A stretch of 57,972 bases of DNA, from IMG/VR virus record IMGVR_UViG_3300031227_000047, positions 1 through 57,972 of that record; one strand, written 5' to 3'. A program made the position numbers and the translations under genes. The notes beneath the pieces were generated by a model, which worked only from the letters and a program-made list of their open reading frames with translations, made no database searches and had not been told where the DNA came from. This DNA is from a virus. How positions within the stretch are numbered: the stretch's first letter is position 1; the number at the start of each line of letters is the position of its first letter. Shown piece after piece: positions 23,349 to 31,784 of the stretch.

Positions 23349-24560
23349 GTGTTATTTTCTGAAACGGATTTATTGACTGCTACAGGTTGTCATTCATGCG
23401 GATTGTGGAGAAAGTGTTTAACTCCACGAATGAAAGTTTCTGGAAAAGGAAAGAAGAGGATCTTAATTGTTGGAGAAGCCCCGGGAGCTACCGAGGATGA
23501 CGTAGGAAAGCATTTTGTAGGGAAATCGGGTATATTACTTCGGAAGGAATTGAAACGCATACAAGTCGATTTAGAGCAAGATTGTAGAATTGTAAATGCT
23601 GTAAATTGCAGACCACCGAAAAACAGAAAAGTAACGTCAAAGGAAATCGACGCTTGTAGGTCTATGGTGTGGACTGAGATACGAAAAAACAAACCAAAAG
23701 TGGTTTTGTTATTGGGAAAATCTGCTATTGAATCAGTGATAGGGGTGAGGTGGAAAAAGGATTTAGGGGGAGTTTCCAGGTGGAGAGGGCTGGCAATTCC
23801 TGATAAAGAAGTTGGGGGTTGGATTGTTTCTACTTACCATCCAGCTTTTTTGTTGAGACAAACTCAGGGATTTGGGCAAAGGGAAAAGATAAATGAAGGG
23901 CTTCTAAAAATCTTTAGAAATGATTTGGTTCATGCTGTTTCTCTTGCTTGTGGAAATAAACAGATTCCCCCTTGCACTGGGATCTTGCCAGGGATTCATG
24001 TGCTTAAAACGGAAAAAGAAGCTTTGAGATATTTGGGGGATTTGATTAGACGTAGACCTCCTTTGATTGCTTTTGATTATGAAACTACAGGATTGAAACC
24101 ATATGAGAAGAATCAGGAAATCGTATCTGTAGCTTTTTCAGAAGATGGAAGAGAAGGAACAGCTATGATGCTTTCAAAATCTTTGATTCCTCTTCTTAGA
24201 ACGATTTTAAATGATCCAAACATTGAAAAAATAGCGGCAAATTTCAAATTTGAGGATGTATGGTCGAGGGTTTTTTTGAAAACAAAAGTGAGGGGTTGGG
24301 TTTGGGATACCATGCTTGCTGCTCATGTAGAGAATAACCGGGAGAAATATACATCCTTAAGTTTTCAATCATATATTCAGTTTGGGGTTCCTGATTATGA
24401 TTCTGAGATAGTTCCACTTTTGAAATCTAAAAAAGGGAAGCTAAATCGAGTTAGAGAAATCCCGGAAACAAAGCTTCTAATGTATAATGGAATAGACGCT
24501 GTATTTGAATTTCGATTGGCCCAATGGCAGAGAAGGATGTTAGATGGATGTTATAAATGA
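23349..24560 (+). CDS. Family 4 uracil-DNA glycosylase fused to 3'-5' exonuclease domain
   Basis: 403 residues. Residues 1-200 carry C14-x2-C17, C87 and C103, the 4Fe-4S spacing of family 4 uracil-DNA glycosylases, with GEAPGATEDDVGKHFVGKSG (42-61) and HPAFLLR. Residues about 235-403 are a DnaQ/Pol I-type proofreading domain: DYETTG (about 243), the NFKFEDVW block, and YNGIDA (about 379). The polymerase domain lies in the next gene, whose start overlaps this stop by 17 bases. Glycosylase-exonuclease-polymerase as a single chain is known from SPO1-type phages; here it is split. GTG start at 23349 with AAGGA. The enzyme could couple removal or sensing of uracil to proofreading. Confidence 0.85.
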   Translation: MLFSETDLLTATGCHSCGLWRKCLTPRMKVSGKGKKRILIVGEAPGATEDDVGKHFVGKSGILLRKELKRIQVDLEQDCRIVNAVNCRPPKNRKVTSKEIDACRSMVWTEIRKNKPKVVLLLGKSAIESVIGVRWKKDLGGVSRWRGLAIPDKEVGGWIVSTYHPAFLLRQTQGFGQREKINEGLLKIFRNDLVHAVSLACGNKQIPPCTGILPGIHVLKTEKEALRYLGDLIRRRPPLIAFDYETTGLKPYEKNQEIVSVAFSEDGREGTAMMLSKSLIPLLRTILNDPNIEKIAANFKFEDVWSRVFLKTKVRGWVWDTMLAAHVENNREKYTSLSFQSYIQFGVPDYDSEIVPLLKSKKGKLNRVREIPETKLLMYNGIDAVFEFRLAQWQRRMLDGCYK

Positions 24561-25869
24561 AAGAGCTTATCAGTTATTGCATGATGGAGCTTTGGCTTTT
24601 GCTCAGGCTGAACGCACTGGGATTCGGATAGATGTTTCCTATGTGGAAAAGCAAATTAAAAGATTGGAAAAAAAAGAGGAAAATATATCTAAACGTATTT
24701 TTGAAACTAAGTCAGGAAGAGTTTGGAGACAAAAATATGGAGCAACTGCCAAGATTGGGAGTGGAGAGCAATTGAGGGAAGTATTGGCGAAATCTTTAGG
24801 GATTCGAGAAACCGGATCTATGGACAAGCAGGTTTTAGCTACTTTAAAAAATCCCTTTGTTAATATGGTTTTGAAATATCGAAAATACAGGAAAGCCAGA
24901 ACTACTTACCTCCAGAATCTCATATCAGAAACTACGAATGGAATTTTACACCCGTTTTTTAACTTGCATATTGTACCTACGTATAGATCATCCTCTAATA
25001 AGCCAAACTTTCAAAATATTCCTATAAGGGATCCTTGGGTTGCAAAAATTGTCAGAAGGGCTTTTATCCCAAGGGAAGGAAATCGTTTAGTAGAGGCTGA
25101 TTACAGTGCGATAGAGGTAAGGATTGCAGCTTGTTATCATAAAGATCCTCGAATGCTTCGTTACTTGAAAAATGGACATGATCTACATAAAGAAATGGCG
25201 ATTGAATGTTACGATTGTAAGAGAAATGAAGTTTCAAAAGAGATGCGATATTGTGCAAAAAACCGATTCGTATTTCCAATTTTTTATGGTTCGTTTTATA
25301 AGAAAATAGCACCGGCTTTATGGGATTCGATTGAAGAGTTTGATTTAAAGTTAGTGGATGGAACTCCTCTTATGAGTCATTTGAAAAAAAGAGGAATGGG
25401 ATCTTATTCTGATTTCGAGGATCATATTGAAAACGTAGAGCATTTGTTTTGGACAAGCAAGTTTAAACGGTATCATGCTTGGAAAAAGGAGTGGTATAAA
25501 GCATATTTGAAACAGGGATATTTTGATCTGAAAACAGGTTTCAGATGTGGCGGATTTATGGGAAGGAATGAAGTAATAAATTATCCAATTCAGGGAGCGG
25601 CTTTTCATTGTTTGCTTTGGACTTTTATCGAGGTTCAAAAAGAGATTAGACAAAGGAAAATGAAAACGAAACTGATAGGTCAAATTCATGATTCGATATT
25701 AGCAGATGTTCCAGAAAATGAATTTGATGATTATTTGGAATTGATTTCAAGGGTAGGATCGAAGAAAATCAGGGAAGCTTGGAAGTGGATTATTTTACCT
25801 CTTGAAATGGAAATAGAAGCTTGTGAAGTTGGTGAAAGTTGGTTTGATAAGAAGGAGGTAAAAGTATGA
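24544..25869 (+). CDS. polA: Family A DNA polymerase (polymerase domain only)
   Basis: 441 residues, the thumb-palm-fingers part of a Pol I-type enzyme. TYRSSSNKPNFQNIPIRD, motif A LVEADYSAIEVRI (about 185-197, catalytic D), the fingers motif KNRFVFPIFYGSFYKKI and motif C GQIHDS (about 378-383) are intact. It has no exonuclease of its own; that activity is in the overlapping upstream gene. A TAG immediately precedes the ATG and AGAAGGA is seven bases upstream, so this is a true separate start, not a frameshift. It is the phage replicative polymerase, and is unusual in being accompanied by clamps and a clamp loader. Confidence 0.93.
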   Translation: MDVINERAYQLLHDGALAFAQAERTGIRIDVSYVEKQIKRLEKKEENISKRIFETKSGRVWRQKYGATAKIGSGEQLREVLAKSLGIRETGSMDKQVLATLKNPFVNMVLKYRKYRKARTTYLQNLISETTNGILHPFFNLHIVPTYRSSSNKPNFQNIPIRDPWVAKIVRRAFIPREGNRLVEADYSAIEVRIAACYHKDPRMLRYLKNGHDLHKEMAIECYDCKRNEVSKEMRYCAKNRFVFPIFYGSFYKKIAPALWDSIEEFDLKLVDGTPLMSHLKKRGMGSYSDFEDHIENVEHLFWTSKFKRYHAWKKEWYKAYLKQGYFDLKTGFRCGGFMGRNEVINYPIQGAAFHCLLWTFIEVQKEIRQRKMKTKLIGQIHDSILADVPENEFDDYLELISRVGSKKIREAWKWIILPLEMEIEACEVGESWFDKKEVKV

Positions 25870-26771
25870 GCTTGGCTATTCGATACCGCCCGAAGAATTG
25901 GGTAGATATGTTAGGAAATGAGGAAGTGATAAAAAGTTTAAGGTCTTTAGAATCTAAAAAGAACAGACCTTCTGCTTTTCTTCTTACAGGCCCTTCAGGT
26001 TGTGGGAAAACTACAGCGGCTCGGATACTTTCTCGTTATTTAGGTGCTATAAAATCTGATTTTGTAGAAATAGATTCAGGGGATTTTAGAGGGATTGACA
26101 CAATACGAATGATTCGGCAACAGGTTCCTCTTAAACCAATGTATGGGAGGGCAAGAGTTTGGCTTATTGATGAATGTCATAAGTTGACTAATGATGCTCA
26201 GAACGCTTTGTTGAAAGTGTTAGAAGAGCCCCCAAGCCATGTATCTTTTATTTTGGCTACAACCGATCCGAATAGGCTTTTGAAAACGATAAGGACAAGG
26301 TGTGTTTCGTTTGAATTTTCTTCTTTAGAAAAAGAGGAAATCAGAAAGCTTTTAAACAAAGTGTGTAAAGAAGAAAGTAAAAAAGTTCAGTCGAAGGTTC
26401 TATCTGCTATCTCAGAGGGTTGTCAAGGCTCTCCAAGGCAAGCATTATCAATGTTAGAGCAAGTGATCGACATTCCCTATCGAGAACAGACCACGAAGGT
26501 TTTAAAGGCTGCTACAGAGGAATCTCAGATTATTGATTTATGTCGGGCTTTGATAAATCAGAAGCCTTGGAAACAAGTAGCTCAAATTTTGAAAAAATTG
26601 GAATCAGATCCAGAGTCTGTGCGTAGGGCAGTGTTAGGATATTGCTCAGCTGTTCTTTTGAATGGACAGGATAGATCCTATTTGGTTTTGTCTGCTTTCC
26701 TTGATCCTTTTTACGATTCAGGAAAGCCGGGTTTGGTAGCTGCTTGTTTTGAGGCTCTAAATTCTGAGTGA
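25866..26771 (+). CDS. Clamp-loader ATPase (DnaX/RFC-like)
   Basis: 301 residues. SLAIRYRPKNWVDMLGNEEV opening, Walker A GPSGCGKT (about 42-49), Walker B DECHKL (about 101), arginine-finger region TIRTRC (about 142-147), and the helical collar domain at the C-terminus. This is the gamma/tau-type AAA+ subunit that opens a sliding clamp. No separate delta subunit is recognised in the window, so it may act as a homo-oligomer or borrow host subunits. Coupled to the polymerase by ATGA overlap. Confidence 0.92.
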   Translation: MSLAIRYRPKNWVDMLGNEEVIKSLRSLESKKNRPSAFLLTGPSGCGKTTAARILSRYLGAIKSDFVEIDSGDFRGIDTIRMIRQQVPLKPMYGRARVWLIDECHKLTNDAQNALLKVLEEPPSHVSFILATTDPNRLLKTIRTRCVSFEFSSLEKEEIRKLLNKVCKEESKKVQSKVLSAISEGCQGSPRQALSMLEQVIDIPYREQTTKVLKAATEESQIIDLCRALINQKPWKQVAQILKKLESDPESVRRAVLGYCSAVLLNGQDRSYLVLSAFLDPFYDSGKPGLVAACFEALNSE

Positions 26772-26795
26772 TTAGGCGTATTCTTAAATAAGGAG
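26772..26795 (+). repeat. Leader repeat TTAGGCGTATT..., copy 2
   Basis: Matches 21609-21632 at 22 of 24 positions and again supplies the AAGGAG ribosome site. Confidence 0.7.
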
Positions 26796-26801
26796 GATGC
26801 A

Positions 26802-27233
26802 ATGAAAGAGTTTACACCAGACGTTTTGGAAATAGATGAATTAGCCTTGGATAAAGAGTGGTTGAATCAGCCAGGCTTGTTTATGTTTTGGGCTGAACAA
26901 TCGACAAAGGCTCGATTGAGATTTGATAAGGCCAAATTTAACTTTGAAAAAGTGGAAGCTCAAATATCAGCGGATATTAGAAAAAATCCAAAAGAATACG
27001 AATTGAGTAAGGTTACGGAGGCTGCTATTGCAGAGGCTGTAAAGTGTTCGGAAGAGGTCGCAGAAGCGTTTCAAAAGATGGTGAAAGCCAAGTATCACTC
27101 AGAGCTTTTAATTAAGGCTGTGGCAGCATTAGAACAGCGTAGGAAGGCTTTAGAAAATCTAGTGTTTCTTCAGAATCAAGGATACTATGCGGAAACGCCG
27201 TCTAAGAAAATGAAAAGAAGGAATCCAAAATGA
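26802..27233 (+). CDS. Helical protein beside SSB and RecA genes (possible recombination mediator)
   Basis: 143 residues, predicted almost wholly helical (WAEQSTKARLRFDKAKFNFEKV; ALEQRRKALENLVFLQNQGYY) with a basic C-terminus. No signature motif. Size, helix content and location between clamp loader and the ssDNA-binding and recombinase genes are like UvsY-type mediators, but this is positional analogy only. Confidence 0.55.
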   Translation: MKEFTPDVLEIDELALDKEWLNQPGLFMFWAEQSTKARLRFDKAKFNFEKVEAQISADIRKNPKEYELSKVTEAAIAEAVKCSEEVAEAFQKMVKAKYHSELLIKAVAALEQRRKALENLVFLQNQGYYAETPSKKMKRRNPK

Positions 27234-27415
27234 TAGACCCTCAATTTATATTTATAGGTTTTATTAGTGGGATTTTTGGAATTGCTATTGTGTTTTATTT
27301 AGTGCCGATAGTTCTACGTTTTTGGACTATGCAGATAAGTGCTGGTTGGATTTTAGGAAAGAAAGTAGAAACAGAAACAGAAAAAGGAGAAAAGAAAGAT
27401 GGGAAAGAGAAGTAA
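27230..27415 (+). CDS. Small single-span membrane protein
   Basis: 61 residues. One transmembrane helix (IFIGFISGIFGIAIVFYLVP) and a lysine/glutamate tail. Overlaps both neighbours by a few bases. Function unknown. Confidence 0.55.
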   Translation: MIDPQFIFIGFISGIFGIAIVFYLVPIVLRFWTMQISAGWILGKKVETETEKGEKKDGKEK

Positions 27416-28919
27416 AAAGAAAGCACATACAAAGTCAATGAGAGATCGTGTTCGGTCTCATGCGAAAGAGTCAAGAAGCGGCTCCAGTTGTTTGACTTTA
27501 CCAAAGGGCACAGAGGTTTTTTGGCCGGATGATAAGGGAAGGTATTTTATAAATGTCATTCCTTATCGGGTTTCAAGCGATCATCACCCGGATGGAATTG
27601 ATAAGGGTGATTTGTGGTATCGGCGTCCGTATCAATTGCATTTTATTGATCGGAAAGCTGTAGTCTGTCCAAGGTCAATTGGGAAAAAGTGTCCTATTTG
27701 TGAAGAGGTGGATCGCCTATCACGGGATTTTGAAACAAACAAAGAAGTCATTCAACCAATTCGAGCAAAGAAAATGTGCTTGTTCAATATCATCGATGCG
27801 GATGATAAGAAAAAGACAATCAGAGTTTTTGATTGGTCTGCTTACAAATTTGCTGCTGATTTGGAACAGGAGTTGGATGAAGGTGAACTTGAAAATTGTG
27901 GCTTTGCGGATCTAACGGATGGATCTACTGTCCGATTCCGTGTTACTGAGGATTCCTTTGCTGGACACAAGTTTTTGAAAACGACTCGGATTGATTTCAT
28001 TGAAAGAGAGGATTATCCAGAGTCGATTTTGGATGATGTTGTGGATTTGGACACAGTTTTGAAAGTTATGTCCTATAAGGAAATCAAGAAGCTTTTCTTT
28101 GATATGGAAGAAGATGACGGTGATGAAGATGAAACCCCGAAAAGTAAAAAGGGGAAAAAGGTTGAAGAAGAGGAAGAAGATTTCGATGAAGATGAAGAGG
28201 AAGAGGAAGAGGAAGAGGATGAAGAGGAAGAGGAAGAGGCTCCGAAAAGTAAAAAGAGAAAGAAGGTAAAAAAAGAAGAAGAAGAAGAAGAGGAGAATGA
28301 AGATCTTGATTCTGATTTCGATGAGGATGAGGATGAGGATGAGGATGAGGATGAGGATGAGGATGAGGATGAGGATGATGGTGTTACAAAGCCTGAAGTT
28401 TCCCTTCCCGATGTGGATGAAATTTCTAGCATGAAGAAAAAAGGGATCTTGGAATTGTTGGTTGAAAGTGGAAAAGAGATGGGAAGCACCAAGCGAATCA
28501 AGATGCTCCAGAAAATGAAAGTAAAGGAGCTTAGAGCTTACGTTACAGAGTTATTGGAAGATGATGATGATGATGATGATGATGGGGATCTTGATTCTGA
28601 TTTCGACGATGACGACGATGATCTGGAAGAAGAAGGGGCTGGTTTTGGTAAAAAAGATGATGATGAAGAGGATGATGATTTTACCGAAGAGGAAACACAT
28701 CTTCCCGATGCAGATGATATCAAGATGATGAAGAAAAAAGAGATCTTGGAATTGTTAAAGCTAAAAAGAGAGTTGGGAAATTACAAAAAACCTAAAGATC
28801 TTCAGAAAATGAAAGTAAAGGAGCTTAGGGCTTACGTCATAGAGTTGTTGGAAGAAGAAGAAGATGAAGATGAAGATCTTGATTCTCATTTCGACGACGA
28901 TGATGATGACGATGAATAG
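27399..28919 (+). CDS. ssDNA-binding protein (gp32-like) with acidic tail and two SAP-like repeats
   Basis: 506 residues. Residues about 30-230 resemble the T4 gp32-type OB fold with its zinc site: CPRSIGKKCPICEEV (about 89-103) and an aromatic, basic first half. A long Asp/Glu tail follows. Embedded in the tail are two related 50-residue helical units, about 335-386 (MKKKGILELL ... KMKVKELRAYVTELL) and about 434-484 (MKKKEILELL ... KMKVKELRAYVIELL), each like a SAP-type helix-extension-helix. T4 gp32 is about 300 residues and has one short acidic tail, so this is a large elaboration. It precedes the recombinase gene, as expected for the replication/recombination SSB. Confidence 0.75.
   Translation: MGKRSKKKAHTKSMRDRVRSHAKESRSGSSCLTLPKGTEVFWPDDKGRYFINVIPYRVSSDHHPDGIDKGDLWYRRPYQLHFIDRKAVVCPRSIGKKCPICEEVDRLSRDFETNKEVIQPIRAKKMCLFNIIDADDKKKTIRVFDWSAYKFAADLEQELDEGELENCGFADLTDGSTVRFRVTEDSFAGHKFLKTTRIDFIEREDYPESILDDVVDLDTVLKVMSYKEIKKLFFDMEEDDGDEDETPKSKKGKKVEEEEEDFDEDEEEEEEEEDEEEEEEAPKSKKRKKVKKEEEEEEENEDLDSDFDEDEDEDEDEDEDEDEDEDDGVTKPEVSLPDVDEISSMKKKGILELLVESGKEMGSTKRIKMLQKMKVKELRAYVTELLEDDDDDDDDGDLDSDFDDDDDDLEEEGAGFGKKDDDEEDDDFTEEETHLPDADDIKMMKKKEILELLKLKRELGNYKKPKDLQKMKVKELRAYVIELLEEEEDEDEDLDSHFDDDDDDDE
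28320..28376 (+). repeat. Hexanucleotide microsatellite (GATGAG)n in SSB tail
   Basis: About nine tandem GATGAG units encoding alternating Asp-Glu. Slippage would alter tail length in steps of two residues without a frame change. Confidence 0.85.
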
Positions 28920-28933
28920 GATTTTTGCTTCAT

Positions 28934-29953
28934 ATGAAAAGTAAGAAAGGAAAGAGGGATCCGGTGGGATTCATTCCCACCGGGTCTACTTTATTAAATT
29001 TGGCTTGCTCTGACCATGCAGGAGCGGCTTTCAAGCCAGGTACTATGATAAACATAGTGGGGGATTCGGCGGCTGGAAAGTCTTTCTTGTCTATGTCTAT
29101 TCTGGCAGAGGTTGCTCAGAAAAAGGCGTTTTCAAAATACCGATTGATTTATGATGACGTGGAATCCGCTTTGTTCTTTGATATCCCCAAGTTATTTGGA
29201 AAGACTTTGGCTAAGCGTATTGAGGGGCCGGGTGGAAATGTAGGGGAAGCTTGCTCTAATTTCATTGAGGATTTTTACTACAATTTGGATGATTGTTTAA
29301 ATGGGGATCAACCTTTTATCTATGTTTTAGATAGTATGGACGGGTTAACTTCCTATTCTGAATTGGATAAGTTTGATAAAAGGAAAAAAGCACATAGGAA
29401 AGGGAAAGAGGCTCCGGGAATTATGACGGATGGAAAAGCTAAGGTGAATTCTTCAAACCTTCGTCAAGCCGTTCGTAGGCTTCGAGACACTAAGTCATTA
29501 TTGGTTATTGTTTCTCAGACTAGAGATAATATTGGAATGGGATTTTCTCCAAAAACTCACAGCGGTGGGAATGCTTTAACCTTTTATGCAAGCCATAAAA
29601 TGTGGCTTGCGGTAAAGGGAAAGATAAAGAAAACAGTAAAGAAAAAACCACGAACTTTAGGGATTGATGTAAGAATAAGAGTAACCAAAAATCGGATTAC
29701 AGGTAGACAGATGGAAGTCTCATTTCCCATTTATTATTCATATGGGATTGATGATATAGCTTCGTGTTGCTTGTTTTTGCAAGAAGAAGAATTTTCTGTA
29801 AAAAAGGAACTTGAATACAAGGATAAGATTTCCAGAATGCCGAAATGGGTAGAGGAAAATCAGATGGAAGAGAAAATAAGATCTTCCTGTCAAAAAGTTT
29901 GGGATGAGATTCGAGAAGCTACAAAAATGAAAAGGAAACCACGTTATGAATGA
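28934..29953 (+). CDS. RecA/UvsX-like recombinase
   Basis: 339 residues. FIPTGSTLLNLACSD opening, Walker A GDSAAGKS (about 42-49), Walker B YVLDSMDG (about 130-137), glutamine-containing switch VIVSQTRDNIG, then a C-terminal helical region. This is the order of phage RecA/UvsX proteins, which pair homologous strands. Loops L1 and L2 are unlike bacterial RecA. Start: ATG 28934, or TTG 28925 which is better spaced to AGGA; the two differ by three residues. Confidence 0.85.
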   Translation: MKSKKGKRDPVGFIPTGSTLLNLACSDHAGAAFKPGTMINIVGDSAAGKSFLSMSILAEVAQKKAFSKYRLIYDDVESALFFDIPKLFGKTLAKRIEGPGGNVGEACSNFIEDFYYNLDDCLNGDQPFIYVLDSMDGLTSYSELDKFDKRKKAHRKGKEAPGIMTDGKAKVNSSNLRQAVRRLRDTKSLLVIVSQTRDNIGMGFSPKTHSGGNALTFYASHKMWLAVKGKIKKTVKKKPRTLGIDVRIRVTKNRITGRQMEVSFPIYYSYGIDDIASCCLFLQEEEFSVKKELEYKDKISRMPKWVEENQMEEKIRSSCQKVWDEIREATKMKRKPRYE

Positions 29954-30071
29954 TGAAACATTGTATAAATGTAATGAAATAATGCAAGAGATTTTTAAAA
30001 TGTTGATTATTCTTCCTAAAAAGGAAAGGGAGCACATAATTAAGAATCTTTGTGTCCTTTTTAGAAATTAA
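29946..30071 (+). CDS. Hypothetical small protein
   Basis: 41 residues, overlapping the recombinase stop. Two short helices with Cys at 9 and 36. Its support is the overlap arrangement and that it fills the gap before 30074; ribosome site is weak (aaaggaaacc). Confidence 0.4.
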   Translation: MNDETLYKCNEIMQEIFKMLIILPKKEREHIIKNLCVLFRN

Positions 30072-30073
30072 TT

Positions 30074-30973
30074 ATGATCATGAGTAAGAAACTGATTTTA
30101 CTTGATTGTGGATTTCTAACAGCTCAGTCAAGAGCCACACTGAGTTCCCTTTCTACAGAGGATATGTGTACGGGTATCATTTTTGGTTTTTTGGGGAGGT
30201 TGCTTTTCTTCCATAAAATTATGGAACCTTGCCAGTTTGTTTTTCTTTGGGATTCAAAACATTCACATCGGAAAAAAGCGTATCCAGAATACAAAGCGAA
30301 TCGAAGGAGGGATCTTTCTAAAGAACAAAAACAAGAGGAAAAAAATTATCGTGATCAAGTTTTGCTTCTACGTAGAAAAATCATACCCTTTTTAGGATTT
30401 GCAAACACTTTCATTCAAAAAGGATTAGAAGCGGATGATTTAATAGCGCAAGCAATTCAGCAAACCAAAATTGAAGCAAATGAATGCGTGATTGTCTCTA
30501 TGGATTCGGATTTATACCAGTTGTTTTCAGATCGTGTTTCTATGTTTCGGCCTGGTGGACGGATGTGGTATTCAGAAAAGGATTTTGAAAGGGACAAGGG
30601 GATTTCTCCAAAGGACTGGTGGAGGGTAAAAGCAATCGCCGGGTGTGTTTCAGATAATGTAAAGGGCGTTCCTTTGGTGGGGGAGGTTTCCGCTATAAAA
30701 TACATCTTGAAACAATTGAACAAGGATCAAGCAAAATACAAAGCCATAAGAAAAAATTTAGACATCATAATGAGAAATGAAGAGCTGGTAAGACTTCCAC
30801 ATAAGGAAACAAGCGGATTAGTTTTAGGTGAAGATAGACTTTCTTATAAAGCATTTGAAAGAGTTTGTAAAAAGTATGAGTTTGATTCGTTTTTAGAAGG
30901 AGCAAGGGGAACGGAATGGAAATCCTTTTTTGGTGCTGGCAAAAGTGAAATAAGGAGAAGGTTGAATGGCTAA
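30074..30973 (+). CDS. 5'-3' exonuclease / flap endonuclease
   Basis: 299 residues, PIN/FEN-type nuclease. ILLDCGFL with the first metal-binding Asp, the arch-region KAYPEYKANRRRDL, EADDLIAQ (about 119), SMDSDLYQLF (about 142) and the helix-3-turn-helix DNA-binding motif AGCVSDNVKGVPLVGEVSA (about 188-206) appear in the usual order. It removes RNA primers and flaps, replacing the 5' nuclease domain absent from the phage polymerase. Confidence 0.9.
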   Translation: MIMSKKLILLDCGFLTAQSRATLSSLSTEDMCTGIIFGFLGRLLFFHKIMEPCQFVFLWDSKHSHRKKAYPEYKANRRRDLSKEQKQEEKNYRDQVLLLRRKIIPFLGFANTFIQKGLEADDLIAQAIQQTKIEANECVIVSMDSDLYQLFSDRVSMFRPGGRMWYSEKDFERDKGISPKDWWRVKAIAGCVSDNVKGVPLVGEVSAIKYILKQLNKDQAKYKAIRKNLDIIMRNEELVRLPHKETSGLVLGEDRLSYKAFERVCKKYEFDSFLEGARGTEWKSFFGAGKSEIRRRLNG

Positions 30974-31493
30974 GAATTCCAAGGCTAAAGGTTCAGCATT
31001 CGAGCGTGAAATTTGCAAGAAGTTGAATAAGTGGTGGGCACCGGGTGTAGCAGATCAAGTTTTTTGGAGGTCTGCTTCCTCTGGTGGAAGAGCTACGGTT
31101 TCTGGAAACGTGGATCAATATGGAGACATATGTGCTATCCATCCTTTAGGATTTGATTTTACAAAGAAGGTAATAATCGAAGCTAAAAAAGGTTATGGAA
31201 CTTGGAGTCCTTTTGATTGTATCGACGGATTAAGCGGGGTTTGGGATAAGTTCATAACTCAGGTTGAACGGGATAAAGCAGCTTCTAATAGACCTTATTT
31301 TTGGCTGATATTTCAAAGACCAAGGCGCAAGCCGGTTTTGGTTACATCTGTATCTTTTTATAAGAAATATTATTCAGAGAAATTTCAGAAAGCAAAGACT
31401 AAGTGTATTATTAGATCACAAGGAAGAAGGTTAGTAGCTATGACATTCGATGATTTTTTAAGCACTTGTCCATCAAGAAATATGAGGGACTAA
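30966..31493 (+). CDS. PD-(D/E)XK nuclease, Holliday-junction-resolvase-like
   Basis: 175 residues. KGSAFEREICKKL (conserved E), FWRSASSGGRAT, QYGDICAI (D) and KKVIIEAKKGYG (ExK) give the complete core of a restriction-fold nuclease. The arrangement is like phage resolvase/endonuclease proteins of the RecU/Hjc kind. Location after recombinase and flap nuclease fits branch resolution. Specificity cannot be told from sequence. Confidence 0.75.
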   Translation: MAKNSKAKGSAFEREICKKLNKWWAPGVADQVFWRSASSGGRATVSGNVDQYGDICAIHPLGFDFTKKVIIEAKKGYGTWSPFDCIDGLSGVWDKFITQVERDKAASNRPYFWLIFQRPRRKPVLVTSVSFYKKYYSEKFQKAKTKCIIRSQGRRLVAMTFDDFLSTCPSRNMRD

Positions 31494-31505
31494 GGAGAAT
31501 ATAAA

Positions 31506-31784
31506 ATGCGTAAGATAAGTTCACTTTCAATTATTACTGTTTTCTTGTGTGTATTTGTTTCTTTTCTTATTATTTTATCTGGTAGTCATCTTAGTTGGGC
31601 TGTAGGTATTGTTATTATGCTTTGGGTTTTTTGTGGCTATGGGGCTTTGGTTTACACTTTTTATATTATGTATGCTAGTGTAGGAAGAAGAAAAAGTGAA
31701 GAAGAACTAATCACTTTTGCTTGTTTTGCAACTTTAGTTTTGGGATTGATTATGTTTCTTACATACAAAGTGTTGAGTCCATGA
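31506..31784 (+). CDS. Three-span membrane protein
   Basis: 92 residues with three hydrophobic helices (SIITVFLCVFVSFLIILSG; SWAVGIVIMLWVFCGYGALV; FACFATLVLGLIMFLTYKVL) and a short charged loop. Good ribosome site. No family recognised; its place inside the recombination operon is odd. Confidence 0.6.
   Translation: MRKISSLSIITVFLCVFVSFLIILSGSHLSWAVGIVIMLWVFCGYGALVYTFYIMYASVGRRKSEEELITFACFATLVLGLIMFLTYKVLSP

Noticed and set aside
24543-24560. Programmed frameshift joining the UDG-exonuclease and polymerase frames
   Set aside because: A TAG directly precedes the polymerase ATG, there is no slippery heptamer in frame, and a good ribosome site exists for independent initiation.
28073-28723. 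Long minus-strand serine-rich frames opposite the SSB acidic tail
   Set aside because: They are mirror images of the GAT/GAG/GAA repeats on the plus strand and have no ribosome site.
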